A DNA stretch of 64,000 nucleotides from Rubrivivax sp. (GTDB taxonomy: Bacteria > Pseudomonadota > Gammaproteobacteria > Burkholderiales > Burkholderiaceae_C), in NCBI GenBank assembly GCA_030680415.1, contig JAUXVE010000103.1, positions 1-64,000 on the forward strand. Reading direction: 5' to 3'. This document shows, in pieces, positions 42,827 to 49,923 of the stretch (its first letter is position 1; each line of letters starts with the position of its first letter). The position numbers were made by a program, and so were the translations under genes. A model generated the notes under the pieces. It searched no databases. It was not told the origin of the DNA and saw nothing but the letters and a program-made list of their open reading frames with translations.

Positions 42827-43044
42827 ACCCGCTGCTGCAGGCCACCGAGTGGCCGGACTGCCTTTCAGCTGATGCCTGTAGCGCCTTCGAGGAAGCCGGC
42901 GTCTTCGACCCGGCAACCGGCGAGCGCTGCCGCCGCGACATCCTGGAAGTCGGCGGCAGCCGCACGGCGCTGGAGAGCTTTCGCGCCTTCCGCGGCCGCG
43001 AACCGAAGCTCGACGCGCGGTTGCGTCATCAGGGCCTGGCTTGA
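42823..43044 (+). pseudogene. prlC: Oligopeptidase A (prlC) remnant: start and C-terminus joined, 73 codons
   Basis: The first residues ([10 protein letters not shown]) resemble the usual start of betaproteobacterial PrlC (xxNPLL...). From about residue 15, LSADACSAFEEAGVFDPATGERCRRDILEVGGSRTALESFRAFRGREPKLDARLRHQGL closely matches the last 60 residues of M3-family oligopeptidase A. The whole catalytic region with HExxH is absent. The frame is open, with GTG start overlapping folD, so an in-frame deletion of roughly 600 codons explains it. folD-prlC is a common gene pair in this order. The product cannot be a peptidase; it may still be translated. Confidence 0.75.
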
Positions 43045-43106
43045 GCGCGGCGCCCAGGTCGGTTAGATTGACTAGACCCACGTCCATGTGCCGCTGGTGC
43101 CCACCC

Positions 43107-43724
43107 ATGACCCCCAAGCTCGTGCGCTACCTGGCCACCGCACTGCTGGCTGCAACAGCGCTGCCGGCGCCGGCGCTGTACAAGGTGGTGCAGCCCGACG
43201 GCAGCGTCACCTACACCGACCGGCCGCCAGCCGCCGGCAGCGGCCGCGTCATCACGCTCGGCCACGACGCTGCCCCGGTGGCACCCGAAGTGGTGCTGCC
43301 GCTGGAGTTGCGCCAGGCGGCACAGCGTTACCCGGTCACGCTATACACGTCGGCTGAGTGCACGCCCTGCGACAACGGCCGGCGCCTGCTGCAGCAGCGC
43401 GGCGTGCCCTACACTGAACGCCTGATCAGCAGCGAGGACGATGCGGCGGCGCTGGAACGCGCTGTCGGCGGCCGCACCGTGCCGGCGTTGACCATCGGTG
43501 CGCAGCCGCTGCGGGGCCTGTCCGAAAGCGACTGGACGGCCTTCCTCGACGCCGCCGGCTACCCGCGCGAATCGCGCCTGCCGCGCGGCTGGCAGCCGTC
43601 GGCGCCGACGCCGCTGGTCAAGCGCATGCCGGTGCGCCAGGAGCCGGCAGCCGCCGCGCCGGCACCCCGGGCGCCCGAGTCACCACCGCCCGCGCCACCG
43701 CCAGCGGGCACGCTGCGCTTCTGA
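43107..43724 (+). CDS. Secreted DUF4124/glutaredoxin-like protein, 205 aa
   Basis: The N-terminus (LVRYLATALLAATALPAPA) is a signal peptide. A DUF4124 segment follows (ALYKVVQPDGSVTYTDRPPA, about 24-43). A glutaredoxin/thioredoxin-like fold then begins with VTLYTSAECTPCDNGRRLLQQRGVPYTE (about 85-112), in which CTPC is the candidate redox motif, and continues with GGRTVPALTIGAQPLRGL. The C-terminal 50 residues are Pro/Ala-rich. The combination suggests an envelope disulfide-active protein. It converges on the MFS gene with 13 bases between. Confidence 0.85.
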   Translation: MTPKLVRYLATALLAATALPAPALYKVVQPDGSVTYTDRPPAAGSGRVITLGHDAAPVAPEVVLPLELRQAAQRYPVTLYTSAECTPCDNGRRLLQQRGVPYTERLISSEDDAAALERAVGGRTVPALTIGAQPLRGLSESDWTAFLDAAGYPRESRLPRGWQPSAPTPLVKRMPVRQEPAAAAPAPRAPESPPPAPPPAGTLRF

Positions 43725-43737
43725 TCACGAACGGCCC

Positions 43738-44982
43738 TCAGGGTGCCGTGACCAGCCGTCGCGCCACCCACGAGCCGGCGCCCACCGCGCTGCCCACGGC
43801 CCAGAACAGCACCGCCGCGCCGAGCAGCGTGCCGGTGGCGCCGAAGACCAGCGGCATCACCGTGCTCGACGCGTTCATCGCCATCGAGCGCAAGGCCAGC
43901 GCCTCGCCGTGGCGCTCGTCGGGCGTGAGGTGGTGCAGCATCGACATCACCATCGGCTGCACGCTGCCCAGCGTGATGCCCAGCAGCAGCGCGCACAGGC
44001 CCATGAACCACGGGTTGGGCGCCAGCGGGTAGAGCGCGAAGACGACGCCGGTGCCGACCATCGCCGCGCGCACCACGGCGACCTCGCGCAGCCGGTGCGC
44101 CAGCAGGGGGATCACGGCCCGCACCGCCGTCACCGACAGCGTGAAGGCACCGAGGATGAGGCCGATCGTGCTGGCGTTGTAGCCACGCTCGTGGCCGAGG
44201 ATGGGCACCGCGAAGGTGTGCACGTCCCAGCACATCGACAGCAGCCAGTTCACCACCAGCAGACGCTTGAGCCCCGGCGCCCGCAACAGGTCCCATGAGG
44301 TGCGCCCTGCCGGCACCGCCTTGGCCAGCGCCGGCGCGCTGCGCGGCACCTGGCGCGCCGAGATCAGCGTTGCCAATGGCATCAGAAGCAGCAGCGCGTA
44401 GCCGGCGCCGAAGCCGTGGGCGTCGATCATGAAGCCCACGGCCACCGGCCCGATGACGTTGGAGAACGAGGGTGCGATGCCCAGCCAGCTGAAGATGCGC
44501 ACGCGCTCGACGCTGCTGCTGGCCGCCACGCTGGCGGTGCGCTGGATCGTCAGCATGCCGGTGTTGGCGCCGGTACCCGCGGCCATGGCGGCCCCGCACA
44601 GGAGCGCGAAGTGCCAGGCGCCGGCCAGGAAGGTCGACGCCACAGCGAGCAGGCAGCCCAACGCCGCCAGAGCCACCGACAAGTACACCGGCCGGTGGTA
44701 GCCGAGCCGGTCGGCCAGGCGGCCGGCGTGCAGCGCCGACAGCACCGGCGCGGCGGCGAACAGCGCCAGCAGCAGCCCCACCGCCCAGGGGCTGTAGCCC
44801 TCGCGCAGCGTCTGCAGCGGAGCCGCCAGCCGCAACCCGGCCATCGCCGAGTGCATGCCGAGCTGACCGACGATGAGTGCGCTCAGCACGCGGCCCGAGC
44901 CGGGGCGCGGCGGTGCGGTGTCAGCCACCGCGTCTGTCGCCCGCTGCGTCGCCCGTCGCTTCACCGGCTTCTTCGCCGGCAT
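43738..44982 (-). CDS. MFS transporter, 414 aa
   Basis: A twelve-helix major facilitator superfamily permease. Helix 2-3 loop motif ALHAGRLADRLGYHRP (about 85-100) is the MFS signature. The second half repeats with a similar LAHRLREVAVVRA loop. The first 30 residues are basic and cytoplasmic. The substrate cannot be read from the sequence; the family resembles drug or metabolite exporters. Its start lies within the end of rmuC (62-base overlap), so the two are transcribed together. Confidence 0.88.
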   Translation of the reverse strand: MPAKKPVKRRATQRATDAVADTAPPRPGSGRVLSALIVGQLGMHSAMAGLRLAAPLQTLREGYSPWAVGLLLALFAAAPVLSALHAGRLADRLGYHRPVYLSVALAALGCLLAVASTFLAGAWHFALLCGAAMAAGTGANTGMLTIQRTASVAASSSVERVRIFSWLGIAPSFSNVIGPVAVGFMIDAHGFGAGYALLLLMPLATLISARQVPRSAPALAKAVPAGRTSWDLLRAPGLKRLLVVNWLLSMCWDVHTFAVPILGHERGYNASTIGLILGAFTLSVTAVRAVIPLLAHRLREVAVVRAAMVGTGVVFALYPLAPNPWFMGLCALLLGITLGSVQPMVMSMLHHLTPDERHGEALALRSMAMNASSTVMPLVFGATGTLLGAAVLFWAVGSAVGAGSWVARRLVTAP

Positions 44983-46294
44983 CGTCGTTCAGCAGTCCCG
45001 GCAACAGCTGCGCCGCGCGCAACTCCGTCAGCGCCTCCACGGACTTCAGGCGCCGCGTCATGACGTTGCTGCGCGTCTGCGCCTGCTCGATGGTGCTGCT
45101 GGCTTCGTCGAGCTTCTTCTTGGTCTTGGCCAGCACGTCGCCGAACTTGGCGAACTCGGTCTTCACGGCGCCCAGCACCTCCCACACCTCCACCGAGCGC
45201 TGTTCCAGCGCCAGCGTGCGGAAGCCCATCTGCAGGCTGGTCAACGTAGCCAGCAGCGTGGTCGGGCCGGCGAGCATGACCTTGTGTTCGCGCTGCAGCG
45301 CCTGCACCAGCCCCGGGCGGCGCAGCGCCTCGGCGTACAGGCCTTCGGTGGGCACGAAGAGGATGGCGAAGTCCGTCGTGTGCGGCGGTGCCACGTACTT
45401 GTCGTGGATGCTTCGCGCTTCGAGTTTCAGCCGCGTCTCTATGGCCTTGGCCGAGACCTCCATGGCCACGGCGTCGGCGCGCTCGTGGGCGTCGAGCAAG
45501 CGTTCGTAGTCCTCGCGCGGGAACTTGGCGTCGATGGGCAGCCACAGCGGCGCGCCGTCGTGGCGCTGCCCGGGCAGCCGGATCGCGAACTCCACGCGCT
45601 CGCTGCTGCCCGGCACGGTGGCCACGTTGACGGCGTACTGCTCGGGCGTGAACACCTGCTCCAGCAGGCCGGCGAGCTGCACCTCGCCGAACACGCCGCG
45701 CGTCTTGACGTTGGTCAGCACGCGGTTGAGCGCACCCACGTCGCGCGCCAGCCCCTGCATTTCGCCCAGCCCCTTGTGCACCTGCTCCAGGCGGTCGGCG
45801 ACCTGCTTGAAGCTTTCGCCCAGGCGCTGCTCCAGCGTGGCGTGCAGCTTCTCGTCGACGGTGGCGCGCATCTGCTCGAGCTTCTTCTCGTTGCCTTCCT
45901 GCAGCGCGAGCAGGCGCGCCTCGACGGCAGCGCGCAGTTCGCCCTGGCGCCGTTCGCTGGCCTCGGACAGCAGCCGCAACTGGTCGGCCAGCGTCTCGCT
46001 GAAGCGGCGCAGCGCCGTGTCGGTCTGCTGCTGCATGGCCGCCAACTGGGTACGAAAGGAGTCGATCTGCTCGTTCTGCGTGCGTGCGACGTCGCCGCCT
46101 TGCGTGAGCAGCATCTGCTGGAAGGTGCCGAGATCGCTGCGCGTGGTCTGTCCCTGGCGGCCAAGCTCGTCGCGCAGTTCGCGTTCCAGGCGTTCGATCT
46201 GCGCGCCACTGCGGTCTGTGCGGCTTCGCAGCGCGATCCACAACAACAGCAACAGGTTCAGCGCCAGCAGCGCGGGGACGATCCAGTCGGGCAT
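44921..46294 (-). CDS. rmuC: DNA recombination protein RmuC, 457 aa
   Basis: An N-terminal membrane helix (WIVPALLALNLLLLLWIAL) anchors a long coiled coil (about 30-195, heptads rich in Gln, Leu, Arg), followed by the RmuC nuclease-like domain: TRGVFGEVQLAGLLEQVFTPEQY, LWLPIDAKFPREDYERLLDA, and FVPTEGLYAEALRRPGL. RmuC limits inversions at short inverted repeats in E. coli. The C-terminal tail is acidic. The overlap with the MFS gene and 13-base gap to the 2-hydroxyacid dehydrogenase suggest one operon. Confidence 0.93.
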   Translation of the reverse strand: MPDWIVPALLALNLLLLLWIALRSRTDRSGAQIERLERELRDELGRQGQTTRSDLGTFQQMLLTQGGDVARTQNEQIDSFRTQLAAMQQQTDTALRRFSETLADQLRLLSEASERRQGELRAAVEARLLALQEGNEKKLEQMRATVDEKLHATLEQRLGESFKQVADRLEQVHKGLGEMQGLARDVGALNRVLTNVKTRGVFGEVQLAGLLEQVFTPEQYAVNVATVPGSSERVEFAIRLPGQRHDGAPLWLPIDAKFPREDYERLLDAHERADAVAMEVSAKAIETRLKLEARSIHDKYVAPPHTTDFAILFVPTEGLYAEALRRPGLVQALQREHKVMLAGPTTLLATLTSLQMGFRTLALEQRSVEVWEVLGAVKTEFAKFGDVLAKTKKKLDEASSTIEQAQTRSNVMTRRLKSVEALTELRAAQLLPGLLNDDAGEEAGEATGDAAGDRRGG

Positions 46295-46307
46295 CCGGCG
46301 GATTGTG

Positions 46308-47294
46308 TCAGTCGCGCGGGGCCAGCACTTCCGGGTTGATCGGCGTCGGCGGCATGCCTCCGGTGAGCGCGGCGATCAGGTTGTCGGCGGCGCAGCCCAC
46401 CATCGCACGCCGTGTCGCCTCGGTGGCACTGCCGATGTGGGGCAGCAACACGACGTTGGACAATTCCAGCAGTGCCGGGTGCACCTGGGGTTCGTTCTCG
46501 AACACGTCGAGCCCCGCTGCGGCGATGCGGCGCTCGCGCAACGCCGCCGCCAGCGCCGCGTCATCGACGATGCCGCCGCGCGCCACGTTGGTCAGCGTGG
46601 CCGTCGGCTTCATCAGCGCCAGCTCGGCAGCCCCGACGGCATGGTGGCTGGCTGCGCTGTAGGGCAGCACCAGCACCAGGTGGTCGCTCTCGCGCAGCAG
46701 CGTGGCCTTGTCCACGAAGCGCGCGCCCAGCGGTGACTCGTCGGCCTCGGGCAGCCTGCTGCGGTTGTGGTATAGCACCTTCATGCCGAAGCCGAGCGCG
46801 CCACGCCGCGCGATGGCCTGGCCGATGCGTCCCATGCCCAGGATGCCTAGCGTCGCACCGTGCACGTCGCTGCCCACGAGCAGGTCGTAACGCCACTTCG
46901 TCCACTGCCCGCTGCGCAGGTAGCCCTCGGCCTCGGCCATGCGGCGCGCGGCGGCCATCATCAGCGCGAAGCCGAGATCGGCCGTGGTCTCGGTGAGCAC
47001 GCCCGGCGCATTGCTCGCCAGCACGCCGCGCGCGGTGCACGCCGGCACATCGACGTTGTTGTAGCCCACCGTCATCAGGCACACCGCGCGCAACTGCGGA
47101 TGGGCGTCGAGCAGCGTGGCATCGATGCGCTCGCCCGCGGTGCACAGCAGGCCGGCCTTGCCCTGCAGCCGGCGCGACAGTTCCTGCGACGGCCACTCGG
47201 TGTCATCGTCGTTGGTCTCGACCTCGAAGTGCTCGCGCAGACGCGCCACCACCTCGGGAAACACCGCACGTGCGACGAGGATGCGAGGCGGCAT
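46308..47294 (-). CDS. D-2-hydroxyacid dehydrogenase (glyoxylate/gluconate reductase type), 328 aa
   Basis: An NAD(P)-dependent oxidoreductase. The Rossmann motif GILGMGRIGQAIARR lies near 150. The catalytic Arg is in NVARGGIVDD near 238, Glu in DVFENEP near 267, and His in LLPHIGSAT near 286. Closest resemblance is to GhrB/gluconate 2-dehydrogenase-type enzymes acting on glyoxylate, hydroxypyruvate or 2-ketogluconate. Substrate specificity cannot be fixed from sequence. It is the first gene of the minus-strand group and divergent from the antiporter operon. Confidence 0.9.
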   Translation of the reverse strand: MPPRILVARAVFPEVVARLREHFEVETNDDDTEWPSQELSRRLQGKAGLLCTAGERIDATLLDAHPQLRAVCLMTVGYNNVDVPACTARGVLASNAPGVLTETTADLGFALMMAAARRMAEAEGYLRSGQWTKWRYDLLVGSDVHGATLGILGMGRIGQAIARRGALGFGMKVLYHNRSRLPEADESPLGARFVDKATLLRESDHLVLVLPYSAASHHAVGAAELALMKPTATLTNVARGGIVDDAALAAALRERRIAAAGLDVFENEPQVHPALLELSNVVLLPHIGSATEATRRAMVGCAADNLIAALTGGMPPTPINPEVLAPRD

Positions 47295-47400
47295 GGCGCA
47301 AGATGAGGGTCGTGGTTTGCTCTCATTCTATGCACGGCGGCGAGGCGCGCGAGAGGGCATCGGGCGACGCATAATCCGCCCGCTCACAAAGACAGCGTCC

Positions 47401-47877
47401 ATGGCCCACTCCGTCAGCGCCTTCCTCTCCCTGTACGTGTTCTGGCTGCTGCTTTCGGGCTACTTCACGCCGTTCCTGATGATCGCCGGCGCGGGCTGCG
47501 CCGCCGCGGTGGTGCTGTTCACGCGCCGCATGCAGGTGCTCGATCGGGAAGGCCAGCCGCTGCAACTGGTGCTTCGGTCGCTGCCGTACTGGCGCTGGCT
47601 GCTGGTGGAGATCCTCAAGTCGGGCTGGGCCGTGAGCCTCATCATCGTCCACCCGCGGCTGCCCATCAGCCCGACCCTGGTGCGCTTCAAGCCCAGCCAG
47701 AAGACCGCGGTGGGGCTGGTGACGCACGCCAACTCGATCACGCTGACACCGGGCACGATCACCGTGGAGGCCGACGCCGACGAGTTCGTGGTGCACGCGC
47801 TCACGCGTGCCGCCGCCCAGGGCGCACTGAGCGGCGAGATGGACGCCCGCGTGCTGGCCCTCGAGGCCGATCGCTGA
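47401..47877 (+). CDS. mnhE: Mrp/Mnh antiporter subunit E, 158 aa
   Basis: The E subunit of a multisubunit cation/proton antiporter. Two or three membrane helices (FLSLYVFWLLLSGYFTPFLMIAGAGCAAAVVLF, about 6-38) precede the conserved cytoplasmic block LPYWRWLLVEILKSGWAVSLIIVHP and LVTHANSITLTPGTITVEADADEFVVHAL. It opens the nine-gene operon, its stop overlapping the mnhF start as TGATG. Equivalent to MbhA in membrane-bound hydrogenases. Confidence 0.93.
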   Translation: MAHSVSAFLSLYVFWLLLSGYFTPFLMIAGAGCAAAVVLFTRRMQVLDREGQPLQLVLRSLPYWRWLLVEILKSGWAVSLIIVHPRLPISPTLVRFKPSQKTAVGLVTHANSITLTPGTITVEADADEFVVHALTRAAAQGALSGEMDARVLALEADR

Positions 47878-48182
47878 TGTTCGCTGCCGCCGCGCTGGCA
47901 TTGCTGGTGACGCTGGCGCTGGCCGTCGTGCGCGCGACGCTGGGCCCGACGGTGTTCGACCGCGTGCAGGCCGCAAACACCGTCGGCACGGTGGCCATGC
48001 TGCTGCTGTCGGTGCTGGGCTTCCTCACCGGACGGCCCGAATTCCTGGACCTCGCGCTGGTCTACGGGCTGCTCAACGTGGTGGGCACCGTGGCGGTGCT
48101 GAAGTTCTTCCGCTTCGGCAACCTCGGCGACCCTGGCGAAACGCCAGACGAGGCCGGCCCGGCACCGGGGACCGGCTCATGA
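47877..48182 (+). CDS. mnhF: Mrp/Mnh antiporter subunit F, 101 aa
   Basis: A small three-helix membrane subunit with the family motif GPTVFDRVQAANTVGTVAMLLLS (about 22-44). DLALVYGLLNVVGTVAVLKFF follows in helix 3. The C-terminal tail is acidic and Pro-rich. Located between subunits E and G as in Mrp and Mbh clusters. Its stop overlaps a short in-frame-independent ORF that bridges to subunit G. Confidence 0.92.
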   Translation: MFAAAALALLVTLALAVVRATLGPTVFDRVQAANTVGTVAMLLLSVLGFLTGRPEFLDLALVYGLLNVVGTVAVLKFFRFGNLGDPGETPDEAGPAPGTGS

Positions 48183-48253
48183 GCGCCGCGGCTGTGCCGA
48201 GGGCGAAGTCCCGCGTCGCGGCGCCGGGCGCAGGCCGTGGGGTGCTCCAATGA
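48179..48253 (+). other. 24-codon bridging ORF between mnhF and mnhG
   Basis: The ATG overlaps the mnhF stop (ATGA) and the TGA overlaps the mnhG ATG (ATGA), so ribosomes could pass from F to G without leaving the message. The peptide (MSAAAVPRAKSRVAAPGAGR...) has no recognisable fold. The 18-base core CCGAGGGCGAAGTCCCGC (48197-48214) resembles one in the torD-mobA spacer, so the spacer may derive from a dispersed repeat. It may be only a coupling device. Confidence 0.4.
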
Positions 48254-48579
48254 CCACGGTGATCGACATTCTCAGTTGGGCCTGCCTGCTGGCCGGCAGT
48301 GCGTTCTGCATCGTCGGCGCCACCGGGCTATTGCGCATGCCCGATTTCTATACCCGCATGCACGCCGCCAGCGTGGTCGACACGCTGGGCGCCGGCTTCA
48401 TCCTGCTGGGCCTGTTTCTGCAGGCCGGTCTCACGCTGGTGGCCGTGAAGCTGCTGATGATCGGCGCGCTGCTGCTGTTCACCAGCCCGACCGCGACGCA
48501 CGCGCTGGCGCGCGCCGGTTTTGCGCGCGGGCTCGCGCCGCTGCTCGCCGCCGAGGAGGGTGCGCCATCGAAACCCTGA
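48250..48579 (+). CDS. mnhG: Mrp/Mnh antiporter subunit G, 109 aa
   Basis: A three-helix membrane subunit with the signature GATGLLRMPDFYTRMHAASVVDTLGAGFILLGL (about 23-55). The third helix is LTLVAVKLLMIGALLLFTSPTATHALAR. Length is typical. It overlaps the next gene if that gene begins at the proposed ATC codon. Confidence 0.93.
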   Translation: MTTVIDILSWACLLAGSAFCIVGATGLLRMPDFYTRMHAASVVDTLGAGFILLGLFLQAGLTLVAVKLLMIGALLLFTSPTATHALARAGFARGLAPLLAAEEGAPSKP

Positions 48580-49109
48580 TCATCAACGTCCTGCTGGTGC
48601 TGATGGCCGCCACCGTGGTCTCGCTCGGCCGCAGCCGCAACCTGTTCTCGGTGGTCGTGCTCAGCGGCGTGTACAGCTTCATGATGGCCACCGTGCTGGT
48701 GGCCAAGGACGCGGTGGACGTTTCGATGACCGAGGCCTCGGTGGGTGCCGGCATCTCCACCGTGCTCTTCCTGGGCGCGCTGTACCTGTGCGACAGCGAG
48801 GAGGCCAAGCCGATGCACGAGCCCTGGCTGCCGCTGGCGGTGTCGGTGGCGGTGGGCGCCCTGCTGGTCTACGGCTCGCTCGGACTGCCGATGTTCTCCG
48901 ACGGCCGGGCGCCGATCCACACGCACGTGGCTCCGCACTACCTGCAGCAGGGGGTGAAGGAAACCGGCGTGCCCAATGTCGTGACCGCGGTCCTGGCCAG
49001 CTACCGCGGCTTCGACACGCTGGGCGAGACGACGGTGGTCTTCACCGCCGGTGCGGGCGTGGTGGCTCTGCTGCGCCGGCGCCGCCGTGAGCAGGACGGC
49101 AGCCGATGA
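48567..49109 (+). CDS. Mrp subunit A C-terminal module (MbhD+MbhE-like), 180 aa, unusual start
   Basis: Membrane subunit equal to the last part of canonical MrpA. The DUF4040/MbhD part is LFSVVVLSGVYSFMMATVLVAKDAVDVSMTEASVGAGISTVLFL (about 25-70). The MbhE-like part is PNVVTAVLASYRGFDTLGETTVVFTAGAGVVALLRRR (about 137-173). No ATG is available at the expected start. GAGGAGG at 48553-48559 stands seven bases before an ATC codon at 48567, giving residues IETLIINVLL that match the usual N-terminus; later GTG (48597) and ATG (48603) starts would cut helix 1. The start is therefore uncertain, the identity is not. Confidence 0.85.
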   Translation: METLIINVLLVLMAATVVSLGRSRNLFSVVVLSGVYSFMMATVLVAKDAVDVSMTEASVGAGISTVLFLGALYLCDSEEAKPMHEPWLPLAVSVAVGALLVYGSLGLPMFSDGRAPIHTHVAPHYLQQGVKETGVPNVVTAVLASYRGFDTLGETTVVFTAGAGVVALLRRRRREQDGSR

Positions 49110-49534
49110 AGAACGACCTCGTGCTGCGGGTGGTGGCCAAGCTGCTGATCCCGTACATCCTGCTGTTCGCCCTGTACGTGCAGTTCCACGGCGATTTCGG
49201 CCCCGGCGGCGGTTTCCAGGCCGGCGTCATCGTCGCCGCGGCGATGATCTTCTACGGCCTGATCTACGGCCTGCCGGCGGCACGCCGGGCGGTGCCCGAG
49301 CCGCTGGTCGAGTCGATGATGGCCGTGGGCGTGCTGATCTACGGCGGTGTCGGGCTCGCCGGGCTGCTGCTCGGCGGCAACTACCTCGACTACTTCGTGC
49401 TCGACCCCGACCCGGTGCACGGGCAGGAGCGCGGCATCTTCTGGGTCGAGGTCGGCGTGGCGGTGACCGTCGCCGGCGTGATGCTGAAGATCTTCTACAT
49501 GTTCGCCGACCGCAGCAAGCTCGACCTGTCATGA
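49106..49534 (+). CDS. mnhB: Mrp/Mnh antiporter subunit B, 142 aa
   Basis: Membrane subunit with the hallmark ALYVQFHGDFGPGGGFQAGVIVAAAMIFY (about 22-50), found in MnhB/MbhF. Four helices are predicted from the hydrophobic stretches, ending IFWVEVGVAVTVAGVMLKIFYMFA. It overlaps its upstream and downstream neighbours by four bases each. Confidence 0.93.
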   Translation: MKNDLVLRVVAKLLIPYILLFALYVQFHGDFGPGGGFQAGVIVAAAMIFYGLIYGLPAARRAVPEPLVESMMAVGVLIYGGVGLAGLLLGGNYLDYFVLDPDPVHGQERGIFWVEVGVAVTVAGVMLKIFYMFADRSKLDLS

Positions 49535-49923
49535 GCAGTCCCGCGGGCCTGCCCGGCCTGCTGGGGCACTTCAGCTACTTCGTCACCGTGTTCCTGCTCG
49601 TGGCGGGCCTGTTCATCGTCATCGCGCGCGGCAACCTGATCAAGAAGCTGGTCGGCCTGGGCGTCTTCCAGACCTCGGTGTACCTGCTGTACATCGCGCC
49701 GGGCAAGCTCGTCGGCGGCACGCCGCCGATCATCAGCGACGCCTACACCGTCTATTCCAACCCGCTGCCTCACGTGCTGATCCTGACCGCCATCGTCGTC
49801 GGCGTGGCCACGCTCGCGCTCGGCCTGGCGCTCGTGGTGCGCATCCACGACGCCTACGGCACGATCGAGGAAGACGAGATCCTGCTGCAGGAGGCCGGCC
49901 CGTCTGCGGACGAAGACCGATGA
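49531..49923 (+). CDS. mnhC: Mrp/Mnh antiporter subunit C (NuoK-like), 130 aa
   Basis: Three-helix subunit homologous to NuoK of complex I. The helix pattern is FVTVFLLVAGLFIVIARGNLIKKLVGLGVFQTSVYLLYIA, then PHVLILTAIVVGVATLALGLALVVRIH; the DPLPHVLILTAIVVG-type motif is seen as NPLPHVLILTAIVVG near 82. The C-terminus is acidic. Overlaps both neighbours by four bases. Confidence 0.93.
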   Translation: MSSPAGLPGLLGHFSYFVTVFLLVAGLFIVIARGNLIKKLVGLGVFQTSVYLLYIAPGKLVGGTPPIISDAYTVYSNPLPHVLILTAIVVGVATLALGLALVVRIHDAYGTIEEDEILLQEAGPSADEDR

